Assembly: GCF_947494125.1 (NCBI RefSeq)
Contig: NZ_CANLTU010000009.1
Span: forward strand, 1-64,000
From: an uncultured Tenacibaculum sp.
GTDB taxonomy: Bacteria; Bacteroidota; Bacteroidia; Flavobacteriales; Flavobacteriaceae
Length of the DNA stretch: 64,000 bases
Direction of reading: 5' to 3'
Part shown: positions 27,901 to 36,648 of the stretch, one piece after another
Layout of the letters: the number at the start of each line of letters is the position of its first letter
How positions within the stretch are numbered: the stretch's first letter is position 1
Translations under genes and position numbers: made by a program
Notes under the pieces: generated by a model
Databases searched by the model: none
The model's input: only the letters and a program-made list of their open reading frames with translations
What the model was told of the DNA's origin: nothing

Positions 27901-30900
27901 CATAAACAGTATGTAAGAGATGTAGAATATACATACAAAGCCGTTAATACGAGTTTAAACCCTAAAGGGAATAGTTATGAAGTAGTACTAGAAGAACCTT
28001 TACAAAATGTAAATTTTGAAAATACAACTAGACGTAGTTTTATAGGAAACATTGTAGTTCCTTGTAATAATAGTGTTGGAGCTTGGACAGGGAAAATTGT
28101 ACGTACAGATATTGAATTCCCAAAGTTTGAGAAAATAATAAGTCCAGCTAATTTTAATAATGATGCTACAGTTTTTACAGTGAATGATTTATTACCAGGT
28201 CAATATAGAGTAGAAATTACGAATACAGATACAAATAGAGCATTAAACAGTCCTATTATAGATCTACGTAGAAATAACGTGATATATGATTTTGAATTTA
28301 GAAACCCTATAGAATTAGAAATAGAGCTATTCAAGTTTGATATGGCAGGTGTTAGAGATGTAGCTAATATGAGAGATTATGTTGGGGAACAAATCAATAG
28401 TACATGTAACGGAAGCTATACATTTAATTCTCATGATGGTTTTAAAATGGATATTAGTGTTTTTGAAAGATATGGAGCAAACAAATGTGCAGTATCAGGA
28501 GCAGAGATATCACTTGGAGGTGATGCAATTTTAGCAGATAGTAATTTAGCAGGAAATAGTTTAAGTAAAGGACTGTTAGAGTTTTTTACACAAGTGTCTT
28601 CACCAAACTTTTTAGGAGATCATACAAGGAGTTTTTTAATATCAGCAAGTCATAATGGAAGAACAGCTTCAATAACTAAAAAAGCAATTATTCTTGGAGC
28701 TCGTCAAGGAAATTCAGATTTTACATTAATAGAACCACAGGTAGGTTTTGTATTGCATGATCCTCCAGGAGATAATAGTTCAGCAACTTTAGCAAAAGGA
28801 GCTACGTATTCGTATTCGTTTTCAGCAGAAAATGGAATAGGTTTAGAAATAGACAATTCAATAGGAGCGAAATTAAAAGTTAAAAAACAAATTTTAACAG
28901 GTGTAGTTGCAGCTCCATTGGGAGTAGGAACCGTAGCAGGGTTTGTAAATCCAGTATTACAAACAAGCAGTGATACGAAAGGTTTAATAGGTGGAAAATT
29001 CGATTATGTAAGACATAGTGGTAATTCAGAAACGGTAACTCTAGAAAAATCAATATCAACGCCTTCAGATCCAACTTATGTAGGAGAAGATGCCGATGTA
29101 TTTATAGGTACCTCTAAAGTAATTACTTTCGGAACAGGACAAGTATTAAAACTAAACGGATGTTCTCCTGTAGTTGAGAGCTCAAGTAAAGTAGCAAAAC
29201 CATCTACCGTTACACCTTTTGCGTATACAAAGCAAAGCTTAAATGATATTGTAATACCTAACTTATATCAATTAGCTATAGCTAAGTACGATCAAAATAA
29301 TAATATCGTAACGGCTCCAGAAGACAGAGATCATTTAGATTTAAAAGGAACTTTAGAAAAGTTATTAGCAAGTACACCTAAAGATAGAGAGGATAAAGAC
29401 ATTCTAAATTACTTACATCAAATATCTAGATGGAATGCGATTATAAAAAAGAATCATGATAAGCGAACTAAAGCATATTTTGATAGAGCTCCTAATTTTA
29501 GCTCAACAACTAAGAAGCTTACAAATGATAATGATGTAGGGCAAAGTGGTGCAGGATTAAATGCTTCGGCATTAGATCAACGTATTACATTTGATGCATT
29601 AACCGAAATTAGTTATACATTATCAAGAGGAAAAACAGAAAGCACAGGGAATTCGTTCAGTGGAGGACCATATGTAGGAGTTAGTTTTTCAACAGATTTT
29701 ACGGTTTTTGGAGTAGGACTTACGTTAGAAAATCAAACAAAAGTTCATAATTTTAATAGTAGAACAGATACAGATGAAAACGGAAATAATAGAGTCGATA
29801 GTTTTACTTTAAATGATGATGATGCAGGAGATCATTTTGATGTTTTAATTAAAAGAGATCCAGAATACGATACTCCAATGTTTTTAACAAATGCAGGAAG
29901 AAGTTCTTGTCCATTTGAATCAGGAACAGTACCTAGAGAAGGAGTAGAGTTAATTGTTGATAAAGTAGTAGGTTATGGTACTGGTGATGAATCTATACTT
30001 TATAATTTAACACTACGTAACACACAAATAGCAAAAGATGCAACTAGAAAAACGTATATAGTAGGTATGGCAGGAGCTTCTAATCCTTTAGGAGCAGTAG
30101 TAAATCTAAATGAGTCACCTATTTTTGAGCCAACTACATCTTCAAAATTTGTATTTGATTTAGATTCAAGCTCACCAACAGGAGTAAGAAATGAAATTAA
30201 AGCACAGTTACGAATCTCTAGAGGAACCGATGCTCCATCAGAAATTTCATACGAGAATATAAAAATTCAAATGTATTCAGAATGTGAACAAGCAGGAGAT
30301 CGTTATCGTTCATATGGAGTAGATGAGTATAATGAAGTAGGAGTAAAACCGTATGCAGAAATATTAGTAACTGCTCATTTTACAGGAGCTTGTATAGAGG
30401 AAATTACTTCCGATGCACCACAAAATGAATGGGTTGTAAATGGATCTGATAAGAAGAAGTTAGATTTTACATTTAGAATACCAGAATTAAAAGGACTGGC
30501 TGATGAAACTGATTTCTCTGTAGATTTAGAGTATACTATTAAAGGAAATAATACACCTAAAATATTAAAGAAGTTAAATTTACAAACCTTAAAAGAGCAC
30601 TTAAATTCAAAAACAGATCAAGTTGAATACAGTGCAGATGTATCAGGCTTGGTAGACGGGGAATATAGTTTTAGAATAGTACCAGTATGTAGCGATGGAG
30701 GTTCAGGGAATCCAAATAATAGGAAGAACCCAACTCCATTTGTAGAAGGAAAAATAGCAAGAGAAGCACCTCAATTAGTACTAACAACTCCAGATAATGG
30801 TGGAATTTTTACTACAGGAACTATTTCAGCTAAATTTTCAGCACCAATAAACCCAGCTACAGTAAATTTAAACTCATTGGCAATGAGAGGAATTTTAGGA

Positions 30901-33705
30901 GGTGTGCCAAAACCATTAACCTCAGTTAAACTAGATAATGTTTCAGATATTATTACGATTCCACATAACAATAAATTTAGTTTAGAAGACAAGTTAACTA
31001 TTGAAACGTGGATTAATCCATCAAAATACCCTTCAGGAATTAATGTTCCAATTATTCAAAAAGGAGGAAATTATCATATCTCATTAATGCCAGATGGAAA
31101 GATAATAACGAATGATGGAGTAAAATCAACAAGAGGAGTCCAACCATTTACTTGGACACATATAGCAGTAGTATATGATAAAACTAATGGAAATGCTATC
31201 GTTTATTTTAATGGAGGAGAAGTAGGCTCAGGAAATATATCTACAATAAGTAATGAAGTAAATACGGAAGATGTAATAATTTCACCAGAAGTATCTTCAG
31301 ATTCTTTTGTGGGATCATTAGATGAAATGAGAATATGGCAATCAGCTAGAACACCATTACAAATTGCTAGTAATTTTAAAAATCAATTACTAGGAAATGA
31401 AGATGATTTAGAAGCCTATTTTGTATTTAATAATAACATTTTAGCAAAACAAGGAGTTGATGGGAATCCAGATGAAGCAATTCAAGATTTTACAGGAAAC
31501 GCCCAAAGAACTACGGCTACAGGAATTGACTTTGTAATAAATGAAGCAGCAGCACCATTAGATAAAACAAAAATGGTAGATGATATTCAGTTTACAACAA
31601 CGATGTCTGAAAACAATACGATTATTAATTTTAATATGAAGATTTCGGATTTAGAATTTGTAGAAGGAGCGCGATTAACAGTTTTTGTAAAAGATAAAAA
31701 GCTACAAGACCCTCTAGGGAATAAAATTGACAAAACATCTTGGAGTTTTATTATAAATAGAAGTAAACTAAAATGGAGTCATAATAATATATCAATAAGT
31801 CAAAATCAAGGAGAAGCAACGCTAATAGATTATGTAGATTTAATAAATGAAGAAGGTGGTGTAGATGTTGCCTATACTTTTGAAAATTTACCAGTTTGGT
31901 TTGGTGTAAATAATGGAGCAAACCCAGATAAAGATGCTTTAAATATAATAAGAGCAACAGAAACGAATAGAGATTTACAATTTGAAGTAAAAAACTATTT
32001 AAATCCAGGAGTTCATACAGCTACTATTTATATAAAAACTAGTAATAAAGATACAGGTTTAAAATTAGGAGTAGAGAGTTTTAGAGTTGAGGTAACAGTA
32101 AAATGTCCAGAACCAACTGTGGAAGCAGGGTTTGAAAATAATTATCCATTTTCAATGAATATGAAAGGTAATTTAGTTATTAACTCAGAAAACTCTGTAG
32201 ATATAAACGATGTAGTAAAAGCATATGTAGGCAATCAAATAAGAGGATATGCAAAAGTTGGAACTTCAGGTTTGGTTGATTTAACAGTCTTTGGAAATAT
32301 TGGAGAAACATCAATGCTAAACTTTAAAGTATGGGATGCTTCAAAATGTACCGAGTATGAAGGGATTATTGAAAATTATAGTTTTAATTCAAATCAAACT
32401 ATAGGTTCTAATTCAGTGCCTGTTAAATTTACGGTAGGTAAAAAAGTTACTAGAAGAATACCAGTTGTACAAGGGTACCAAGAATTAAGTTTCAATTTAA
32501 AGGATAATCAAGCATCTAATAAGTTGTCTTTAACTGCAATTAAAGGATTACCAGTTAATTCTCAAATTATTGATTTGTTAAATAATAATGTAGCAGTATT
32601 GGGAAGTAATGATGTTTTTACTGGAAGTTTAACTGAGTTAGATGTAACAAAAGCTTATTTAATAAATGTAGCGGCTACTCATGAAAGCGTGAAATATATT
32701 GAAATAAGTGGTATACCTGTTGGTTTAGATAACAATCTATCAGTAAATGGAGGTAATACAAGAAATGCAATTCCTTTTTATCCAAATGATTTACAACGTA
32801 CAGGGTATGCATTAAGATCATTTACATCAACAAATGTGAGTGAAGGAGATAGAATAGAAAGAAGAGGTTTATTTGCTGAATATTCAACTTCTGATGGATG
32901 GCGTGGTAGTTTAACACATTTAACACCAGGGTTAGGTTATATTTTTAAATCACAAAATGCAGGAGCAATAAATTATTCAGGTATTATTAAAAATGTAGCA
33001 GCAAGATCATTTGCTAAAGGGGCTCAACTTGTAAATAAACAATCAAATTTATTCAGTAAATTAGAGGATGTACCGTCGTATAAAGATTTAGATCTATCTA
33101 TAGATATTAATAGATACGCTAATTTTATGTATGTAAATGGTATTATTAATAGTGAAAACTTAGATTCAAGTAAAGTACAAACAATTTTAGCTTTTATAGA
33201 TAATGAATTACGAGGTGTTTCAAAAGTAGAATTCATTAATAATCAGTATCATTATTATATAGGAATAGGTAGCAATAGTTCTAAAAAAGTTAAGTTTAAA
33301 CTGTATGATGGAACAAATATTGTCGATTTAAACAATGTTGAAGACTTCATAATTGATAAAACATTAGGTGACATGAAGACTCCATATGAATTTGAATTAA
33401 AATCTAAAGAAGCTGCGTTAGACGATAACTATAGTTTGGTATTATCTCAAAATACACCAAATCCAGTAGGAGAGTATACTCAAATTAGTTTTAGTATTTC
33501 TAATGATGCCTATGTAGATCTTAGTTTGTATAATTTATTAGGGCAAAAACTGCACACTTTTGTAGCATCAAAAGTAAAAGGTACTATTAAACACAGTATA
33601 AATTGGAATGGAGCTATAAGAGGAAGTAAACTTCAAACAGGAGTTTATATTTATGAATTAAGAGTAAATGGAAAAAGAAAGAAACGTAAATTAATAATTA
33701 AATAA
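24949..33705 (+). CDS. Giant multidomain T9SS-secreted surface protein with LamG-like domains
   Basis: A 2918-aa protein with a signal peptide (residues 1-24, ending HAQ). Concanavalin/LamG-like jelly-rolls are at about residues 60-190, 440-580, 790-915 and 2010-2130, each with the family pattern (ATIEFW, WHHYSI or WTHIAVVYD, IDEVRLW or LDEMRIW). There is an fn3-like stretch near 300, an SbsA-type Ig-like domain near 1940 (LVLTTPDNGGIFTTGTISAK) and a T9SS type A sorting domain from about 2830 (NTPNPVGEYTQISFSI ... GVYIYELRVNGK). The protein is thus exported by T9SS and probably bound to the cell surface, as an adhesin or glycan-binding protein. Last gene of the operon; a terminator follows. 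Confidence 0.9.
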   Translation: MRKNKIIGYLLVVLLHSFSFIHAQQSHDLAVLQIQSKGRYNRVFNPQTKLSRLLSNGINNKATIEFWGMHNTATSGNSEAVKWQFSNLEAGNKEFTLSIEEDKISLKIGDNDAQIGNFLLNERLFKNSWHHYSITIDKEFNELRVYIDGVEYFFNTQLTFDVQELYFLSDKKTDLFLAEYRGWSNVKTKKQIKEQQYRTFYKETENSLLELKNNGLEIVYTNTNYKNEDFFGGNVLTSVSWENLLYEYFPNDNLVKEAEFSSSLKTNVIGRIGSDIEHPVLNLNKIIIRASDGDGIDHTLLSGTNGVLIEWQHVRNVEGYDIKRRNLRAGTTSTVIHSLKDTETRNPSESLFFVDKGILPNELYEYTVEAKKNGATTLSGKDVGFVLPNGKVNGIIETSSNVATKYAKVEAIADGNTNPGGALKFIQGKKPLLIKNINAFRKAKGGATLEFWYKTPAVSAGENKILKIGNSELVLTEDKIIVKLNGASYLEGTRTSDTNWHHYAFVFSATGGILYEDGNPINNASTTSLLNLSLSNVNTFYLSEITNVTYYIDEVRLWNAPRTPIEISKYANHIIGGDVENLFAYYRFDFNDSHKIFNFSPTRRGEYIAETEGELEHLAAEEQPKITYATYTNETGNYEFNSLNTGIQGVTNNDNKFEYTIRPSKPRFSFLPKNRLVGIPRRLNGAEVTNVNFNDVSSLPVTGVISYKVEEELYPVIRGTAIEVDGSVIQSAEDAKVTTDNTGTYAIKTAPGKHIITPSARLSLMNEERLNEGSLGFDGKTGYANSSKSISNDGESFVWTGFIRPFLRTNTEEEIPAIQTVLQWGTLSLKLINNATLKVYTGTEEKLSETLPTNSPGQFSFFSINYDKVKGTMSLYVNSKRKNTSLSSLTVAGNLVVGAEEKAGEHINFSKSHIDLLEYRTTALEEEDIAKVREGKYLTLEKSQLELSYSFDQKYGTKAINLITSDLENNYLQFEGGCKFDNTTHKQYVRDVEYTYKAVNTSLNPKGNSYEVVLEEPLQNVNFENTTRRSFIGNIVVPCNNSVGAWTGKIVRTDIEFPKFEKIISPANFNNDATVFTVNDLLPGQYRVEITNTDTNRALNSPIIDLRRNNVIYDFEFRNPIELEIELFKFDMAGVRDVANMRDYVGEQINSTCNGSYTFNSHDGFKMDISVFERYGANKCAVSGAEISLGGDAILADSNLAGNSLSKGLLEFFTQVSSPNFLGDHTRSFLISASHNGRTASITKKAIILGARQGNSDFTLIEPQVGFVLHDPPGDNSSATLAKGATYSYSFSAENGIGLEIDNSIGAKLKVKKQILTGVVAAPLGVGTVAGFVNPVLQTSSDTKGLIGGKFDYVRHSGNSETVTLEKSISTPSDPTYVGEDADVFIGTSKVITFGTGQVLKLNGCSPVVESSSKVAKPSTVTPFAYTKQSLNDIVIPNLYQLAIAKYDQNNNIVTAPEDRDHLDLKGTLEKLLASTPKDREDKDILNYLHQISRWNAIIKKNHDKRTKAYFDRAPNFSSTTKKLTNDNDVGQSGAGLNASALDQRITFDALTEISYTLSRGKTESTGNSFSGGPYVGVSFSTDFTVFGVGLTLENQTKVHNFNSRTDTDENGNNRVDSFTLNDDDAGDHFDVLIKRDPEYDTPMFLTNAGRSSCPFESGTVPREGVELIVDKVVGYGTGDESILYNLTLRNTQIAKDATRKTYIVGMAGASNPLGAVVNLNESPIFEPTTSSKFVFDLDSSSPTGVRNEIKAQLRISRGTDAPSEISYENIKIQMYSECEQAGDRYRSYGVDEYNEVGVKPYAEILVTAHFTGACIEEITSDAPQNEWVVNGSDKKKLDFTFRIPELKGLADETDFSVDLEYTIKGNNTPKILKKLNLQTLKEHLNSKTDQVEYSADVSGLVDGEYSFRIVPVCSDGGSGNPNNRKNPTPFVEGKIAREAPQLVLTTPDNGGIFTTGTISAKFSAPINPATVNLNSLAMRGILGGVPKPLTSVKLDNVSDIITIPHNNKFSLEDKLTIETWINPSKYPSGINVPIIQKGGNYHISLMPDGKIITNDGVKSTRGVQPFTWTHIAVVYDKTNGNAIVYFNGGEVGSGNISTISNEVNTEDVIISPEVSSDSFVGSLDEMRIWQSARTPLQIASNFKNQLLGNEDDLEAYFVFNNNILAKQGVDGNPDEAIQDFTGNAQRTTATGIDFVINEAAAPLDKTKMVDDIQFTTTMSENNTIINFNMKISDLEFVEGARLTVFVKDKKLQDPLGNKIDKTSWSFIINRSKLKWSHNNISISQNQGEATLIDYVDLINEEGGVDVAYTFENLPVWFGVNNGANPDKDALNIIRATETNRDLQFEVKNYLNPGVHTATIYIKTSNKDTGLKLGVESFRVEVTVKCPEPTVEAGFENNYPFSMNMKGNLVINSENSVDINDVVKAYVGNQIRGYAKVGTSGLVDLTVFGNIGETSMLNFKVWDASKCTEYEGIIENYSFNSNQTIGSNSVPVKFTVGKKVTRRIPVVQGYQELSFNLKDNQASNKLSLTAIKGLPVNSQIIDLLNNNVAVLGSNDVFTGSLTELDVTKAYLINVAATHESVKYIEISGIPVGLDNNLSVNGGNTRNAIPFYPNDLQRTGYALRSFTSTNVSEGDRIERRGLFAEYSTSDGWRGSLTHLTPGLGYIFKSQNAGAINYSGIIKNVAARSFAKGAQLVNKQSNLFSKLEDVPSYKDLDLSIDINRYANFMYVNGIINSENLDSSKVQTILAFIDNELRGVSKVEFINNQYHYYIGIGSNSSKKVKFKLYDGTNIVDLNNVEDFIIDKTLGDMKTPYEFELKSKEAALDDNYSLVLSQNTPNPVGEYTQISFSISNDAYVDLSLYNLLGQKLHTFVASKVKGTIKHSINWNGAIRGSKLQTGVYIYELRVNGKRKKRKLIIK

Positions 33706-33723
33706 ATAATCTAAATATGAATG

Positions 33724-33753
33724 AAAAGAGGTGGTGAAAACTGCCTCTTTTTT
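33724..33753 (+). terminator. Intrinsic terminator after the giant surface gene
   Basis: Stem AAAAGAGG / CCTCTTTT with a 12-nt loop and following T residues, 18 nt after the stop codon. Confidence 0.7.
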
Positions 33754-33800
33754 AATGCTTTTATTTGAATATATCAATAGCATATGTAAATAATTTAGTG

Positions 33801-33835
33801 TTTTGCGGAAATCTGCATTTTTTTTTGCGGAAATC
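33801..33835 (+). repeat. Two 13-bp direct repeats, 22 bp apart
   Basis: TTTTGCGGAAATC occurs at 33801-33813 and 33823-33835, exactly 22 bp apart (two helical turns), ending 26 bp before a TATATTTG box. The arrangement fits a tandem activator site for the short transcript that may follow. Confidence 0.55.
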
Positions 33836-33861
33836 CCATTTTATTATTTATTAGTTCAGCA

Positions 33862-33950
33862 TATATTTGTACTGTCTTCGTCCAGTTTTTAACTGGTAGA
33901 GGAATTTAAGGGGAAAAATAAAACCTTCTGATTTATCAGAAGGTTTTTTA
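33862..33950 (+). ncRNA. Candidate small RNA (about 75 nt) with promoter and terminator
   Basis: TATATTTG (33862-33869) is a perfect -7 box; the -33 element is weak, consistent with the upstream direct repeats acting as activator sites. A transcript from about 33875 would form a hairpin CCAGTT-TTT-AACTGG (33882-33896) and end at an 11-bp terminator AAACCTTCTGA-TTTA-TCAGAAGGTTT (33921-33946) plus T-tract. No start codon with a usable frame lies inside. The terminator also serves the convergent DUF1456 gene. Existence as RNA is inferred. Confidence 0.4.
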
Positions 33951-33955
33951 TTGTC

Positions 33956-34204
33956 TTATTTTTTCTTAGGCTTAGGAGGCATCGGGCCTCTTAAATGAAT
34001 AATCAACCCATTTAAAAAATTTCTAAGAATTTGATCTCCACATTCCATGTATTTAGGATGCTCTTCATTTCTGAAAAAAGCACCTAATTCACCTTTAGAA
34101 ACTTTAAAATCAACTAAAGCACAGATTTCAATAATATCAGTGTCGCGTAATTTATGAGCTACTCTTAATTTTTTAAAAATATCATTGTTCGATAATCCAC
34201 CCAT
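33956..34204 (-). CDS. DUF1456-family protein, single-repeat form
   Basis: An 82-aa protein starting at MGGLSNNDIFKKLRVAHKLR; a longer in-frame start would overlap the upstream gene and is rejected. The core (NNDIFKKLRVA, DTDIIEICAL, SKGELGAFFR) is the repeat that occurs twice in E. coli YehS (about 156 aa), so this is a half-length member. The tail is basic (PPKPKKK). The function of DUF1456 is unknown. It follows the VTT-domain gene after 22 nt. Confidence 0.75.
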   Translation of the reverse strand: MGGLSNNDIFKKLRVAHKLRDTDIIEICALVDFKVSKGELGAFFRNEEHPKYMECGDQILRNFLNGLIIHLRGPMPPKPKKK

Positions 34205-34226
34205 TGTAGTAATATAAAGATTTGTA

Positions 34227-34850
34227 TTAGTTAACCATTTTAAAAATTGCCCATGCGTAAATGGCAAAACGCAAAAAACGAAATAATCCGAAAAGAACAA
34301 CGTTTTTAAAAGGATATTTAATCATACCAGCTGTTAAACAACTAATAGCAAAAGGCAAAGGTAATAAAGCTCCAACCAAAATTAAAAAACCACCCCATTT
34401 ACTTGTGTTTTTAAGGTTTTTAGCCATTTTAACTTCCAAGTAGTTTCTTACTGAATCTATTTTTAAGGAAGCTCTACCAATAAAATAAGCAGTTAAACCT
34501 CCAAAATATGATAAAGTAGCTAAAATAGCTAAGTTTAAAACTGGGGCTGCAGTTTTTTTAGACCAAGCAATAAAAATTTCAGGAGGAATTAATCCTAATA
34601 TTGTTTCAGAAACAAAGAAAGTGATTAGAACACCAACTCTCGAAAAAGTTTCAGTCATGGCTTGTAAGCCATCATTAATATTATAAACGTATTTATTGAA
34701 TAAAAATATACCTACGACTGCACCAACTATAGGCCAGAAAGCTTTTTTTAAACTTTCCCAAATAAACATATAAAAACCAGTACGTTGGTAGTAGTTATGT
34801 AAACGTTTTACGTGCGGTTTATTCTTTTTTTTCTTTCTTTTTTTCTCCAC
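34227..34850 (-). CDS. VTT/DedA-like (YqaA-type) membrane protein
   Basis: A 207-aa inner-membrane protein. The N-terminus is very basic (KKRKKKKNKPHVKR), followed by a TM helix (about 35-50) and a VTT-type core (FVSETILGLIPPEIFIAWS, GGLTAYFIGR, GALLPLPFAISCLTAGM, about 80-190). VTT/DedA proteins are lipid scramblase-like or transporter-like membrane proteins. The Pro-Pro-Glu and the re-entrant FAISCLTAGM segment are typical of the YqaA subgroup. The substrate is unknown. Confidence 0.75.
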   Translation of the reverse strand: MEKKRKKKKNKPHVKRLHNYYQRTGFYMFIWESLKKAFWPIVGAVVGIFLFNKYVYNINDGLQAMTETFSRVGVLITFFVSETILGLIPPEIFIAWSKKTAAPVLNLAILATLSYFGGLTAYFIGRASLKIDSVRNYLEVKMAKNLKNTSKWGGFLILVGALLPLPFAISCLTAGMIKYPFKNVVLFGLFRFLRFAIYAWAIFKMVN

Positions 34851-34933
34851 TTTCTTTTACTTGGTTTTCTAAAGTCTTTTAGAAGGGGCAAAAATACAAG
34901 GTAATTACAGATAAATCAAAGAAATATTGTTAA

Positions 34934-36490
34934 TTATAAATTAGCAATTGCAGCTTCAGCGCAACGCTCACCATCCATTGCAGCAGAAATAATACCACCA
35001 GCGTAACCTCCACCTTCACCGCAAGGGAATAAACCTTCAATTTGTGGATGTTCTAAATTCTCTTTTCTAGGAATATTAACAGGTGATGAGGTACGAGATT
35101 CTACCCCAATAATATTAGCTTCAGAAGTGTAATATCCGTGCATTTTTTTTCCAAAAGCATCAAAACCTTTACGCAATCTAGCTCCAATTAATCTTGGGAG
35201 TAATGAATGAAGTGGAGAAGATTTTAAACCAGGTTGATACGAAGTTTCATTTAAACTTGATGATAATCTACCTTCAACGAAATCAGTTAAACGTTGCGCA
35301 GGAGCAACTTGACTTCTTCCTCCAGCATTAAAAGCTATTTTTTCTAAATCTTTTTGAAACTCTAAACCTTTTAAAGGTCCAAAATGTTCATATTTTTTAA
35401 AATCTTTATCAATATTTAATTCAACAACAATTCCTGAATTCGCAAACTTGTTATTTCTACGAGAAGGAGACATTCCATTTACAACAACTTCACCATTAGC
35501 AGTTGCGGCAGGAACAATAAATCCACCAGGACACATACAAAACGAATATACACCTCTATTATTTACTTGTTGAACTAAGCTATAAGCTGCGGCAGGTAAT
35601 AACTCATCTCTTTGACCAGAACAACTATATTGAATTTGATCAATAATTTCTTGAGGATGTTCTACACGAACTCCCATTGCAAATGATTTTGCTTTTAATA
35701 AGATATCTTTTTTATGAAGTAATTCGTAAATATCTCTAGCAGAATGTCCAGTGGCTAAAATTACCGAATTCACAGTCATTTCAGTACCATTTTGTAACTG
35801 TATGGCTTGTAACTTATTATTTTTAATCACAAAATCGGTAACACGAGTATCAAAATGAACTTCACCTCCATATTTTATAATATTCTCGCGAATATTTTGA
35901 ATGATTTTAGGAAGTTTATTGGTTCCAATATGTGGATGTGCATCGATTAAAATTTGCTCTGTAGCACCATGGTATACTAAGTTTTCAAAGATTCTTCGAA
36001 CATCTCCACGTTTTAAACTTCTAGTGTATAATTTTCCATCAGAATAAGTACCAGCACCACCTTCACCAAAACAATAATTAGAGTCTTCATTTACAAAGTG
36101 TTCTTGGTTAATAGCACGTAAATCTCTACGACGATCTTGTACATTTTTACCGCGTTCTAAAACAATAGGTTTGTAACCTAATTCAATACAGCGGAGCGCG
36201 GCATACATTCCTGCAGGTCCAAAACCAATTATATGAATTTCTTTAGCTTTCGAAACATCTTTGTAGTCAAAAATATAATCAGGAGTGTCAGGTAAAGGTT
36301 CGTTAATATATACGGCTATTTTATAGTTGAAAACAACATCTTTTTTACGAGCATCTATAGATTTTCTAAGAACTTTTATTGCTGTAATATTTGCAATATT
36401 AATTTCTAATTTTGTAGAAGCCTTCTTTTTTAGAATATCTTCTTTCTTTTCTTCTATTAAATTAACTCGTAGTTGAAGTTCTTTTACCAT
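34934..36490 (-). CDS. FAD-dependent dehydrogenase (COG2509 type)
   Basis: A 518-aa protein of the uncharacterised FAD-dependent dehydrogenase family. A basic N-terminal domain (1-95) precedes the FAD-binding motif IIGFGPAGMYAALRC and ERGKNVQDRRRDL; the sequence SRTSSPVNIPR and the C-terminal GEGGGYAGGIISAAMDGERCAEA close the FAD site. NYCFGEGGAGTYSDGKLYTR is the family signature. It is related to thiazole-biosynthesis and GidA-like folds, but the reaction is not known. It is cytoplasmic and transcribed alone, divergent from the atoE-like gene. Confidence 0.85.
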   Translation of the reverse strand: MVKELQLRVNLIEEKKEDILKKKASTKLEINIANITAIKVLRKSIDARKKDVVFNYKIAVYINEPLPDTPDYIFDYKDVSKAKEIHIIGFGPAGMYAALRCIELGYKPIVLERGKNVQDRRRDLRAINQEHFVNEDSNYCFGEGGAGTYSDGKLYTRSLKRGDVRRIFENLVYHGATEQILIDAHPHIGTNKLPKIIQNIRENIIKYGGEVHFDTRVTDFVIKNNKLQAIQLQNGTEMTVNSVILATGHSARDIYELLHKKDILLKAKSFAMGVRVEHPQEIIDQIQYSCSGQRDELLPAAAYSLVQQVNNRGVYSFCMCPGGFIVPAATANGEVVVNGMSPSRRNNKFANSGIVVELNIDKDFKKYEHFGPLKGLEFQKDLEKIAFNAGGRSQVAPAQRLTDFVEGRLSSSLNETSYQPGLKSSPLHSLLPRLIGARLRKGFDAFGKKMHGYYTSEANIIGVESRTSSPVNIPRKENLEHPQIEGLFPCGEGGGYAGGIISAAMDGERCAEAAIANL

Positions 36491-36648
36491 GCTGCAAAGC
36501 TAGGTAAATTTTGAATTACTCGCTAAGTGAGATATGAAATACTCCAAAGTTTTGATTAAGAAGTAAGGAGTTAATAATAAATACTCAGAAAATTTATGCT
36601 AAAGGAGTTTACTTGATTTGTTTATTTTAGCGAAACAAACTTAGTTTT

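Noticed and set aside
25839..31957. Several minus-strand frames of 64-107 codons inside the giant gene
   Set aside because: They lie opposite a long, clearly coding frame, lack promoter or family features, and have compositions (for example Leu/His runs) expected from antisense of AT-rich coding DNA.
22328..33705. Prophage or tailocin because of tail-fibre-like proteins
   Set aside because: No capsid, sheath, baseplate, portal or integrase gene is nearby; the proteins have Sec signal peptides and the last gene has a T9SS domain, so they are cell-surface proteins.
34261..34443. A 60-codon plus-strand frame
   Set aside because: It is opposite the VTT-domain gene, very Lys-rich and has no independent support.
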